This document shows positions 8,156 through 15,825 of a DNA stretch of 64,000 nucleotides, one piece after another (the first letter of the stretch is position 1; each line of letters starts with the position of its first letter). The position numbers and the translations under genes are program-made. Source of the DNA: Pseudomonadota bacterium (GTDB taxonomy: Bacteria > Pseudomonadota > Alphaproteobacteria > Micavibrionales > Micavibrionaceae); assembly GCA_029558635.1 (NCBI GenBank), contig JAKQEE010000258.1, positions 109,052-173,051 of the forward strand. The letters are read 5' to 3'. The notes beneath the pieces are model-generated. The model saw nothing but the letters and a program-made list of their open reading frames with translations. It was not told the DNA's origin and did no database searches.

Positions 8156-9306
8156 TTTGCTGCGTTCTCCCGTTTAGCTGTGTTGCGGATGCGGATAATC
8201 AGATGGATGATAAGCCCCAGCGCTATGATGATGCTCGCCAGGTAAGGGAAGATGCGGCCTTTGTTCTCGACCACGGTCAGGATGGTGTAGGGCTTTTCAC
8301 CGCTGAGATCGAATGAGGATTGATAGAGCGTCAGGCCGCGGTAGCGCAACGGTTCATTCATTTCGATGGTGGCGGGGAAGCTCACGTTTCTCTCTTTATC
8401 CTCGACGACGATTTTCGAAGAGAAGGCGCTTGCCATTTCCGTTCCGGGATGGAGGGTACGAGTGAATTCTTCCAGAGAGACCGAGAACGGAATCGGGCGT
8501 TTTGCGCGCTCGATGGTGATTTTGTAATCTTTGCCGTCTACTGAAATGACCGGAGGTTTGGGGAAGCCGTCGAAGGTCAGGCGTTTTAGCTTGGTTCCGT
8601 CTTTTTCGAAGACCGAAAACTCTACACCCGTCATGTTCTTCTCATCCTGCGGGTCGGCTTCGGCCTTGTTCAACATCATAAATTTGCCGGGGCGTTCCCA
8701 TCCGTCTTGCAGGTTTTCAGGGCGGCGGGAAATTGCGCAGTTGAAGCAATATTTATCGACGGTGAGATCAAAGGGGAGATCATTTGTTGCAGCAATTTTG
8801 TAGCCGTCTTTTAATTGTTCATGCGGGACGGCCACCAGAACTTTATCGGCTTCACGAACGACCAGATTGCGTTCGTGGTAATCTTCGACGTAGGAGTTGC
8901 TTTCGCCTTGGGGAATGATCAGAAACCCTTCCTTCGAGGTGACGGCGGTCATAACACCGCCAAAGACCAGAACGATCACGCCGAAGTGCGAAAGAATGGT
9001 TCCCAGCTTGGCCCACGACCAGTCGCTTTTGAAGATGAATTTGCACAAAAGGTTGATGAGGAAGATGCCCATCAGGGTCAGCCCGCCCGGAAAGGGAACG
9101 GGGCCGATCATGACCAGCCATGATCCGAAAAACTTTTCCTGTGCGGCGTAAAGGCCAATGGTTTTCTGGGCGATGGTGCCTACAATCAGGAGTGCCATCA
9201 TAAAGGGCAGCAGCCAGAAGAGAATATCGGGTCTGGCCAGACGGTTTCCAAATCTGGTAAGGGGGATAAATAAGCTCATGGGGCTTTGTTTACCCCAATT
9301 TTCCAT
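8152..9306 (-). CDS. resB: cytochrome c biogenesis protein ResB (System II)
   Basis: A 384-residue membrane protein. Helices near residues 28-46 and 75-92, a third with SHFGVIVLVFGG (His107), a long periplasmic domain, and a C-terminal helix (YLASIIIALGLIIHLIIRI) match ResB. It partners CcsA in System II haem delivery. The start is uncertain: ATG 9306 or ATG 9279 (MSLFIPL), and neither has a clear ribosome site. The periplasmic domain carries CFNC (Cys187, Cys190), a possible redox pair. It lies 15 bases after the lipoprotein gene. Confidence 0.85.
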   Translation of the reverse strand: MENWGKQSPMSLFIPLTRFGNRLARPDILFWLLPFMMALLIVGTIAQKTIGLYAAQEKFFGSWLVMIGPVPFPGGLTLMGIFLINLLCKFIFKSDWSWAKLGTILSHFGVIVLVFGGVMTAVTSKEGFLIIPQGESNSYVEDYHERNLVVREADKVLVAVPHEQLKDGYKIAATNDLPFDLTVDKYCFNCAISRRPENLQDGWERPGKFMMLNKAEADPQDEKNMTGVEFSVFEKDGTKLKRLTFDGFPKPPVISVDGKDYKITIERAKRPIPFSVSLEEFTRTLHPGTEMASAFSSKIVVEDKERNVSFPATIEMNEPLRYRGLTLYQSSFDLSGEKPYTILTVVENKGRIFPYLASIIIALGLIIHLIIRIRNTAKRENAAK

Positions 9307-9321
9307 GAGCTTAAAGCGGTT

Positions 9322-9993
9322 TTATCGGCTCTCGTAAACCGGGGCCGGGGCGTTGGTGATTCCGGTTGTCGGTTGGGTCGTATATCCGGGGAGGCGGGAA
9401 TATTCCAGTTTTTCATGCGGAAAAATGCCTATTGTGTGCGATTTGCCCAGTTCGCTACCGTCAGCGGACATGAGTCTGGCGCACAACATATAGGCATCTT
9501 TTATGTTTGCAGTTCCGATATACTCAAAACCTTCCATTTTCTTGGCCCGTTCTATGATTTCAGGCTTGGATAGCGGTTCGACATTCAGTTTCATGGTCAA
9601 ACCGATCCCTTTGGTGGTTGTCAGGGTCATGTTTTTTTGCATCAAGGCCTGACGGGTGTAATGGTCGAGGGCCAAATCCTGATTGGTGACGGGGGCTACG
9701 GTTTCAACGTTGATCGGACTTCCGTCCGAGGGGAGGACGGCAGACAGGCCGTCGATCAATTCAAAGGTCGCGCCTTGCCATGCCGCGGTGCTGGCGGCCA
9801 GTTTTTCCGTATCTTTGATTTCAGCCTCTTTCAGCCATGGCGAAGAGGGGGCCGGAGAAGACAAAGGGGTGTTGTCCTGATAGGTGTAGCCTTTGGGCAT
9901 CCATTGATTTGGGCCTTGCGGGGCGCAGGCGGTGAGGGAGAGCGCCACAACAGATACAGTCAAAGAAAGGGTTGTGTTAATACGGAAAATCAT
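9322..9993 (-). CDS. hypothetical lipoprotein
   Basis: A 223-residue protein with a signal peptide ending LSLTAC, which fits a lipobox, so the mature protein is probably lipid-anchored at Cys22. The ATG has GAGGA about six bases upstream. The remainder has no motif I recognise. It is the first gene of the apparent operon with resB, ccsA and the TlpA-like gene, which hints at a role in the cell envelope or cytochrome maturation, but this is only inference from position. Confidence 0.7.
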   Translation of the reverse strand: MIFRINTTLSLTVSVVALSLTACAPQGPNQWMPKGYTYQDNTPLSSPAPSSPWLKEAEIKDTEKLAASTAAWQGATFELIDGLSAVLPSDGSPINVETVAPVTNQDLALDHYTRQALMQKNMTLTTTKGIGLTMKLNVEPLSKPEIIERAKKMEGFEYIGTANIKDAYMLCARLMSADGSELGKSHTIGIFPHEKLEYSRLPGYTTQPTTGITNAPAPVYESR

Positions 9994-10091
9994 ATATATC
10001 CTCAGTTTTTAAAAGAGGGGCGAAAAGACATGGCGAGTTTATCAGGTCTTTGCTCCCCCGCAAAGAGATATGATGGGGTGTCCGGCAATTA

Positions 10092-10982
10092 ATGGATGGG
10101 TTAGTTCAAGTTTCCCAGAGTGAGGTTTTTGCGCTTCTCCAGCGTTTTGTCTCATTCTATGACGGCGTTCTGATTGATTTTGACGGGACGCAGGTTAAAG
10201 CCGAAGAGACGCGGGCGCAGATTCGTGTCAACATTCTGAAAGATGCCGGAATCGATGTCGGGTACGACGAGATGTTCCGTCTTAAGGGTCTGGAACCGGA
10301 TCAAATCCTAGATCGCCTTGCCATGGAAGGCCGTTTGTCTTCGGTTCCGGGGAGCAGAATTACCACCCTTCGCAATGATATCGTCACCCTTCATAGGGAA
10401 AAATATGCTGCGGCTTTGGAAGAGGCTGGTCCCGAGGTTCGTCGCGACGGGATGGTCGAGTTTATGACGGCATTCAATCATGCTGCAAAGCCGGTGATTA
10501 CCGTTTCCAATTCACCTTTGGCCATTGTCGATTTCGGAAGCCGGATCGCGGGGTATAAGGACAGCGGTCTGGTGAGTGGTTTCATCACGGCAGATGACGT
10601 TTTTGCTGCAGGGAAACAAAAGAAACCCTTTCCCGATCCGTTCGATATGGGGATTGAGTTGGCGTTCACAGTGGCGGGGGTCAAAGGTAAACGGTATCTG
10701 ATTATCGACGATTCGCTGGTGGGATACAATTCCGCTCTTGCCGCCGGAAAGGTCGCAGGCGTCGAATGTCATGTCATGGGGATTTATTACGATCAGGTGA
10801 GTGAAGAACCAGATTCGAGATGTCGTTTTGCGGTCAAGGCCTCAGGTGGTTTGATGGATTTCTTCACGGATGCGGCGCTGGCGTTCAAGGTTGCGGGGCG
10901 TGACGTGTCCACTGCCAGTGAAGCGGAAATTCTGCGGCAGATGGCACAAATTCATAGAGGGCGCAGTTTGGCGTATCCATAA
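10092..10982 (+). CDS. HAD superfamily hydrolase
   Basis: A 296-residue protein with the four HAD motifs in order: DFDGT near residue 27, a Ser/Thr motif in TVSNSP, a lysine in KKPFPDP, and acidic IIDDSLVGYNSALAAG. The cap insert after motif I is alpha-helical, as in phosphoglycolate phosphatase or beta-phosphoglucomutase relatives. The substrate cannot be told from sequence. It stands alone between a divergent lipoprotein gene and a convergent histidine phosphatase gene. The last residues share an 18-base DNA repeat with the next gene. Confidence 0.8.
   Translation: MDGLVQVSQSEVFALLQRFVSFYDGVLIDFDGTQVKAEETRAQIRVNILKDAGIDVGYDEMFRLKGLEPDQILDRLAMEGRLSSVPGSRITTLRNDIVTLHREKYAAALEEAGPEVRRDGMVEFMTAFNHAAKPVITVSNSPLAIVDFGSRIAGYKDSGLVSGFITADDVFAAGKQKKPFPDPFDMGIELAFTVAGVKGKRYLIIDDSLVGYNSALAAGKVAGVECHVMGIYYDQVSEEPDSRCRFAVKASGGLMDFFTDAALAFKVAGRDVSTASEAEILRQMAQIHRGRSLAYP
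10948..10965 (+). repeat. 18-bp direct repeat, copy 1
   Basis: The sequence aaattcatagagggcgca occurs here inside the HAD gene and again at 11097-11114 inside the histidine phosphatase gene, 149 bases away. The two genes are on opposite strands, so the repeat encodes different residues in each. Confidence 0.7.
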
Positions 10983-11000
10983 GCGGGTTCTCGGAAGCGG

Positions 11001-11606
11001 CTATTTAGTAGGTCTTGGCCCTTCGAAAAGCGCAATTGCTAGGGTGGAAAGGTTTGTATGGTCCCTGTATTGCCAACGCCCTTTCTGATCGGGCCAAAAT
11101 TCATAGAGGGCGCAATTGACGATCCTGACTTTTCCGTGGCCAGTATAGGAAAAAAAGGCTTCGAAAATTCCCCCGTGGCATGTCAGCAAAGGAATTTGAT
11201 CCGTTTGGCTGAGGCACTCGGCGATGGCTTTTTGTGCACGGGTGAAGAAGTCTTTCTGCGATTCGCCGTTTGGCGGGTCCTCGCCATGTTTCATTTCCGA
11301 TTTTATGATGTCCCAGTTCCGACCTTGCCAATCACCGTAATGTTGCTCTTTTAACCCCGAGTGGGAGATCATTGGCAGGTTTAGGGTGCTGTTGACCAGA
11401 TCGGCTGTGTCTTTTGCGCGGGACAGCGGGCTGTGGAAGATAATCTGCGGTTTTCGGTCTAGTTCCATAAGGGTTTTTTGTGTCAGAACGGCTTGTTCCC
11501 GCCCTTTTTCCGTTAAGGGTGTGTCCAGGCTTCCGGAGGCGTAGCCTTCGGCATTGGCGACCGTTTCGCCGTGGCGGAGCAGGTAAAAGGACTTTGGCGG
11601 AATCAT
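11001..11606 (-). CDS. histidine phosphatase family protein (phosphoglycerate mutase-like)
   Basis: Start ATG 11606 (MIPPKSFYLLRHGET) is chosen. The track start at 11675 is a TTG with a lysine-rich extension unlike the family. The 201-residue protein carries the catalytic RHGE motif near its N-terminus, SPLSRAKDTA, and a second histidine in LTCHGGIFEAF. These fit the cofactor-dependent phosphoglycerate mutase/phosphatase fold. The physiological substrate is unknown; many small members are broad phosphatases. It is convergent with the HAD gene. Confidence 0.82.
   Translation of the reverse strand: MIPPKSFYLLRHGETVANAEGYASGSLDTPLTEKGREQAVLTQKTLMELDRKPQIIFHSPLSRAKDTADLVNSTLNLPMISHSGLKEQHYGDWQGRNWDIIKSEMKHGEDPPNGESQKDFFTRAQKAIAECLSQTDQIPLLTCHGGIFEAFFSYTGHGKVRIVNCALYEFWPDQKGRWQYRDHTNLSTLAIALFEGPRPTK
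11097..11114 (+). repeat. 18-bp direct repeat, copy 2
   Basis: This is an exact second copy of the 18-base sequence at 10948-10965. It falls in the minus-strand histidine phosphatase gene, encoding part of NCALYEFWPD. Confidence 0.7.
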
Positions 11607-11784
11607 GTTGGAAAAAAACCTGTGTTTTTTGGCGTCTTTCTGCGTTTTTTTCTCATGCCGTTCAGGATTTGTCAATCTTTCGCGTGTTTAATTGAGGGTG
11701 GAGCAATGCTCCTCCAGCTGGCGTAAAGCAGGCGGGTTGAATGTGGGATTATTAGAGTAACACTCGTATTTTAAGGCTTAGTAC

Positions 11785-12732
11785 ATGAGATTTGGTGTTT
11801 TTTCAGGTTTTAGGCATTTTCTTTCTTCTCACCGTATTGGCGAGGTTCTGGTTCGCCGCGGGCTGTTGACACCCCAGCAGTTGAAAGAGGCTCTTTTGCA
11901 GCAAAAGCGCGGGCTTGCTTCCGGCAAAGCTCTCGGGGAAATTCTTGTCTCCCAAGGACTTATTTCCAGATGGGATCTCAAGACGACTTTGGCTGTCCAG
12001 TCTTCGCTGCGTGTGGCGGCGGCGACCATGGCGGTTATGGCGTCGCTCAGCAGTTTTGGGGCCAAGCCGTCCCATGCCGGTTCTATGAAGGATATTCCGT
12101 CATCGATTACTTTGGCATCTGTCTCGCTTAATTATGCCGATGGGGTTGTCCAGACTGCCTTGTTCGGGACTGGGGAAAAACGTTCGGGTGATCTTTCTGC
12201 TTTTACCAAATGGCGCGACATGTTTGACCGTTTTCAGCGCGATGTTGCGAATGGTTCCAATCAGGGTGTGATCCAGAATTGGCGTAACGGTCTCGCGCAG
12301 TTTCGCGGCCAGTCTCTGGTTGATATGGCCAATGGCGTCAATGATCTGATGAATAAGGTTCATTATATCGGTGACAATCGCAATTGGGGTAGGTCTGATT
12401 ACTGGGAAACTCCGGTCGAATTTATGACCCGTGGCGGAGATTGCGAAGATTTTGCGATTGCCAAATATGCGTCGTTGCGGGCGCTGGGCGTTCCTGAATC
12501 CTTGCTGCGCGTGGCGATTGTCAAGGATCTGGAGAAGGGCATTCCGCACGCGATCCTGATCGTTTATACCGAGCAAGGGCCGATGGTTCTGGATAACCAG
12601 ATCAAGCGTATGACCCGGGCCAGTGCGATTTCGCATTACAAGCCGATCTTTTCGATCAACCGTTCCGCGTGGTGGGTGCATACCGATCAGTCGGCGGGAA
12701 GTGCAACACAAATTGCTTCGGCGTCGAGATAG
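11785..12732 (+). CDS. MshEN-like domain fused to LapG-type transglutaminase-like cysteine protease
   Basis: A 315-residue two-part protein. Residues 16-75 hold two tandem repeats of the MshEN pattern (RIGEVLVRRGLLTPQQLKEALLQQ and ALGEILVSQGLISRWDLKTTLAVQ), a fold that binds c-di-GMP in some type II secretion ATPases. The first repeat keeps the Arg, while the second has Ala in its place. A hydrophobic stretch (about 77-92) and a signal-like AKPSHA follow. The rest is a bacterial transglutaminase-like cysteine proteinase with Cys220 (GDCEDFA), His255 (HAILIV) and Asp270 (LDNQ), as in LapG, the periplasmic protease that releases biofilm adhesins. Topology, ligand binding and target are inference. 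Confidence 0.8.
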   Translation: MRFGVFSGFRHFLSSHRIGEVLVRRGLLTPQQLKEALLQQKRGLASGKALGEILVSQGLISRWDLKTTLAVQSSLRVAAATMAVMASLSSFGAKPSHAGSMKDIPSSITLASVSLNYADGVVQTALFGTGEKRSGDLSAFTKWRDMFDRFQRDVANGSNQGVIQNWRNGLAQFRGQSLVDMANGVNDLMNKVHYIGDNRNWGRSDYWETPVEFMTRGGDCEDFAIAKYASLRALGVPESLLRVAIVKDLEKGIPHAILIVYTEQGPMVLDNQIKRMTRASAISHYKPIFSINRSAWWVHTDQSAGSATQIASASR

Positions 12733-12757
12733 GTTTTCTTCTGTTTGTCTAAAAAAC

Positions 12758-12782
12758 GAACCCCGTCGCAAGACGGGGGTTC
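12758..12782. terminator. bidirectional intrinsic terminator
   Basis: gaaccccgtc pairs with gacgggggttc around a gcaa loop, with one bulged G. A run of A precedes and a T-rich tract follows, so it can work on both strands. It sits between two convergent genes, the protease fusion and the 129-residue hypothetical protein. Confidence 0.8.
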
Positions 12783-12805
12783 ATTTTATCGGGTGGATAT
12801 CATTT

Positions 12806-13195
12806 CTAAATGTCAGGAGCTTGAGAGAAATTTCCCGTCATGCGGGCTTTGCTCCATCGTTCGTTAAAAGCTTCCCGTCCTGTTACACCGCCGGAAGAGG
12901 TGCAGCGCGGGTGATGCATCATTCCGACCTGTACTCTGACGGGTTCGTTGTTGATCGAAGTTACCGCATCCTTGAACAAATCGCGGACGGCCCCTTGAAT
13001 CAGGTCGTTGGTCGGACAATTGCCGTATGTATTGTGCGTAACACCTGTCAGGCCTGCGTTTTCGAGTCTGTAGGCAAAGTATGTCCGTAAGGCTTCAAGC
13101 GTTTTCGGGCTGGTAATATCCCGCCCGCGCTGGCCGTTGTTCAGGAAATAGGCCTGAGCCTTGTCCCCGTCTTTGCTGTAAAATATATTAGACAT
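12806..13195 (-). CDS. hypothetical protein
   Basis: A 129-residue soluble-looking protein with no signal peptide or membrane helix. It contains SPKTLEALRTYFAYRLENAGL and two cysteines in NCPTND and HPRCTSS. I do not recognise a family. A near-consensus promoter ends five bases before the ATG, so the transcript may be leaderless. It lies downstream of pyk on the same strand with a 68-base gap, and a bidirectional terminator follows. Confidence 0.6.
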   Translation of the reverse strand: MSNIFYSKDGDKAQAYFLNNGQRGRDITSPKTLEALRTYFAYRLENAGLTGVTHNTYGNCPTNDLIQGAVRDLFKDAVTSINNEPVRVQVGMMHHPRCTSSGGVTGREAFNERWSKARMTGNFSQAPDI

Positions 13196-13200
13196 AACAC

Positions 13201-13229
13201 AAAGTACTTGGCGGGGACAAGTTTGTCAA
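13201..13229 (-). promoter_or_regulatory. sigma70-type promoter for the 129-aa gene
   Basis: Read on the minus strand, TTGACA is followed by 17 bases and TACTTT. The expected start of transcription falls on or beside the ATG at 13195, so the mRNA would have little or no leader and no ribosome site. Confidence 0.55.
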
Positions 13230-13263
13230 GTTTCAGACTGTGAGGTCTATTTTACATCACCTG

Positions 13264-14691
13264 TTAGTCTACCCAAGCGACGCGGAGGATGTTGGTCGAG
13301 CCCGGCGTGCCAAAGGGGACGCCCGCGGTCATCACAAAGCGTTCGCCTTTCTTGGCGACGCCTTCCTGACCGATTCTTTGCTGCGCGACTTTAACCGCGT
13401 CGGCGAAGGTGTCGACTCCTTCGATTTCAAGACCGTAAACGCCGTAAGATACAGCCAGACGGCGCGCGGTAGCCAGATTTTGCGTCATGCACACGACACG
13501 CATGGCGGGGCGTTGACGGACAGCACGCAGGGCTGTTCCACCTGATGTCGTATAGGTCACGATGCAGGAAGCGTGAATATCTTTGGCCACTTGATCTGCC
13601 GCAATCGTGATGGCGTCCGACGCATCGTTGGTGTTGGCGTTCGGGTGGTCGGCGTCGATCAGTTTGCGGTACATTTCGTCTTTTTCAACGCGTTTGCAGA
13701 TGCGGTCCATGATCTGGACGGCTTCGAGCGGGTATTGTCCGGCGGCGGTTTCGGCTGAGAGCATCACAGCGTCTGTTCCGTCGAATACGGCGGTCGCCAC
13801 GTCGCCCGCTTCGGCGCGGGTCGGGGCTGGGTTTTCGATCATCGATTCGAGCATCTGGGTTGCGACGACAATCGGTTTTCCTGCAAAGCGGACGGCGCGC
13901 ACGACTTTCTTTTGCGCAATCGGTACTTCTTCGGGCGGGATTTCTACGCCCAGATCGCCACGGGCCAGCATCACGCCATCGGCTTCGGCAATCATTTCAT
14001 CAAGATATTGAAGGGCCGACGGTTTTTCGAGTTTAATCATCAGGGCCGCGCGGCCTGCGATCAGTTTTTTGGCTTCGATCACGTCTTCGGGTTTTTGCAC
14101 AAAGGATTGCGCAATCCAGTCCACGCCCATGCCCAAGGCTGCTTCAAGGTCAATACGGTCTTTTGGAGTCAGGGCCGCAATCGGCAAGATCACGCCAGGG
14201 ACATTGAATCCTTTGTTGTTGGAGAGGGTGCGTCCGGCCTTGATTTCACCGACCAGAAATCCGTCGCCACGTTCGACGATTTCCATGCGGACCTTGCCGT
14301 CATCCAAGAGTATGTGCGAACCGATGGTCATCGAGTTGATAACTTCGGGGTGGGGGAGGTTGACACGGGTTTCGTCGCCCAGTTCGGTGCTGAGGTCGAG
14401 GCGGATTCTTTGCCCGACTTTCAATTCGATCTTGCCTTCTTTGAATCGGCCGACGCGAAGTTTTGGGCCTTGCATATCGGCGATAATCGCAATCGGGCGG
14501 CCCGTTTCTTTTTCGACGTTGCGGATCATTTTGACACGGTCGGCATGGTCTTTGTGTTCGCCGTGACTGAAGTTCAGGCGGAACACATCAACGCCTGTTT
14601 CAAACAATTTGCGGATCATTTCTTCGGTGTTGGAAGCCGGTCCTAAAGTTGCGACGATTTTGGTCTGGCGTTCGCGAATAATTTTACCCAT
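13264..14691 (-). CDS. pyk: pyruvate kinase
   Basis: A 475-residue protein of the usual length for bacterial pyruvate kinase, which converts phosphoenolpyruvate and ADP to pyruvate and ATP. Signatures are TKIVATLGPAS at the N-terminus, RLNFSHG, the substrate and metal region VMLARGDLGVEIP, and ATQMLESMI. The C-terminal domain contains TTSGGTALRAVRQRP. The gene is alone on its strand apart from a small gene after it and is divergent from the NDUFA9-like gene. Confidence 0.97.
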   Translation of the reverse strand: MGKIIRERQTKIVATLGPASNTEEMIRKLFETGVDVFRLNFSHGEHKDHADRVKMIRNVEKETGRPIAIIADMQGPKLRVGRFKEGKIELKVGQRIRLDLSTELGDETRVNLPHPEVINSMTIGSHILLDDGKVRMEIVERGDGFLVGEIKAGRTLSNNKGFNVPGVILPIAALTPKDRIDLEAALGMGVDWIAQSFVQKPEDVIEAKKLIAGRAALMIKLEKPSALQYLDEMIAEADGVMLARGDLGVEIPPEEVPIAQKKVVRAVRFAGKPIVVATQMLESMIENPAPTRAEAGDVATAVFDGTDAVMLSAETAAGQYPLEAVQIMDRICKRVEKDEMYRKLIDADHPNANTNDASDAITIAADQVAKDIHASCIVTYTTSGGTALRAVRQRPAMRVVCMTQNLATARRLAVSYGVYGLEIEGVDTFADAVKVAQQRIGQEGVAKKGERFVMTAGVPFGTPGSTNILRVAWVD

Positions 14692-14797
14692 AAAAAAACC
14701 TCTCTAAAAGTGTATCGGGCGAAAAAATAGAGCCTTTTTAATTGGCTCTTGGGTGGTATAGTGTGGCGTACTATAACCGAAGGAGTTGATCTTTCAA

Positions 14798-15790
14798 ATG
14801 GCTGTTTATTCGGATCTTGAATTAAAAGGTGCGGTTGTGACTGTTTTCGGCGGCACGGGCTTTATCGGCGCGCGGATTGTCGCCAAGCTGTTGAAGGAGG
14901 GCGCCCGTGTGCGGGTTGCTACACGCCATCCCCAGTCCACTTATTTTCTGCGGGTTCTGGGGGATGTCGGGCAGGTGGTGGCTGTACCCTGTTTTTACCG
15001 TTCCGAGACCGAGGTCGAGGCCGCAGTGATCGGGTCTGATATCGTTATCAATTGCATGGGCATCCTTTATGAAAAAAGAAGAAATGATTTCGCCCATGTG
15101 CATACCGATCTGGCGCACTGGATTGCCAAAGCTTGTGCGATGCATCATGTGGCGCGGTTCGTCCATATTTCGGCTTTGGCTGCCGACCGTTCCGAATCGG
15201 AATATGCGATCAGCAAAATGTCCGGCGAGCGCGGTGTGATGCAGGCTTTTCCAGCGGCTACTATTTTACGCCCCAGCATTGTGTTCGGGCCGAGTGATAA
15301 TTTTTTCAATAAATTTGCAGCATTGGCCAAGATCGTTCCGGCGTTGCCGCTTTTCGGCGGGGGAAAATCGAAGTTCCAGCCCGTTTATGTCGAGGATGTT
15401 GCTGCGGCTGTACTTGCCGCACTTAAAAATCCTGCCAGTGTTGGACAGACTTATGAATTGGGCGGGCCGGATGTGATGACGCTCAAAGGGGTTTATAAAA
15501 AAGTTGAAACCATGACCGGTGTTCGTGTTCACAAACTTTATATTCCATGGTGGATGGCGCGGATTCAGGCGTTCTTCTTCAATATCCCGTGGTGGTTGAC
15601 GCGGGTCGTCGGTTTGTCCGGCTTGTTGCCGACGCCGCTTTTGACCAACGACCAGATCACGAGTCTGCAAACTGACAATGTCGTGCAAAACGGGGCGATG
15701 GGTTTTGCCGATCTGGGGATTCACCCTACGTCCATGGATGCGGTGTTGCCATCCTATATGGAGCGTTACCTGCACAAAGGTAAACCCTAA
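14798..15790 (+). CDS. NDUFA9-like NAD(P)-binding protein (complex I-associated SDR)
   Basis: A 330-residue atypical short-chain dehydrogenase. Start ATG 14798 is preferred, as the track's TTG 14786 directly abuts AGGAG. The nucleotide-binding glycine motif GGTGFIGARIV is near the N-terminus. ILRPSIVFGPSDNFFNKFA and QPVYVEDVAAAVLAAL are typical of the alphaproteobacterial NDUFA9 group, relatives of the mitochondrial complex I accessory subunit. The C-terminal part is hydrophobic and aromatic-rich (PWWMARIQAFFFNIPWW). A role with complex I is inferred from homology only. A generic epimerase is the alternative. Confidence 0.8.
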   Translation: MAVYSDLELKGAVVTVFGGTGFIGARIVAKLLKEGARVRVATRHPQSTYFLRVLGDVGQVVAVPCFYRSETEVEAAVIGSDIVINCMGILYEKRRNDFAHVHTDLAHWIAKACAMHHVARFVHISALAADRSESEYAISKMSGERGVMQAFPAATILRPSIVFGPSDNFFNKFAALAKIVPALPLFGGGKSKFQPVYVEDVAAAVLAALKNPASVGQTYELGGPDVMTLKGVYKKVETMTGVRVHKLYIPWWMARIQAFFFNIPWWLTRVVGLSGLLPTPLLTNDQITSLQTDNVVQNGAMGFADLGIHPTSMDAVLPSYMERYLHKGKP

Positions 15791-15825
15791 ATAGTAGCCA
15801 ACCAAGATAACCGGAGACGGATAGA

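Noticed and set aside
14729-14750. Inverted repeat agagcc/ggctct between pyk and the NDUFA9-like gene
   Set aside because: It lies in a divergent promoter region, has only six paired bases and no second copy. It could be an operator, but the evidence is too thin to report as a feature.
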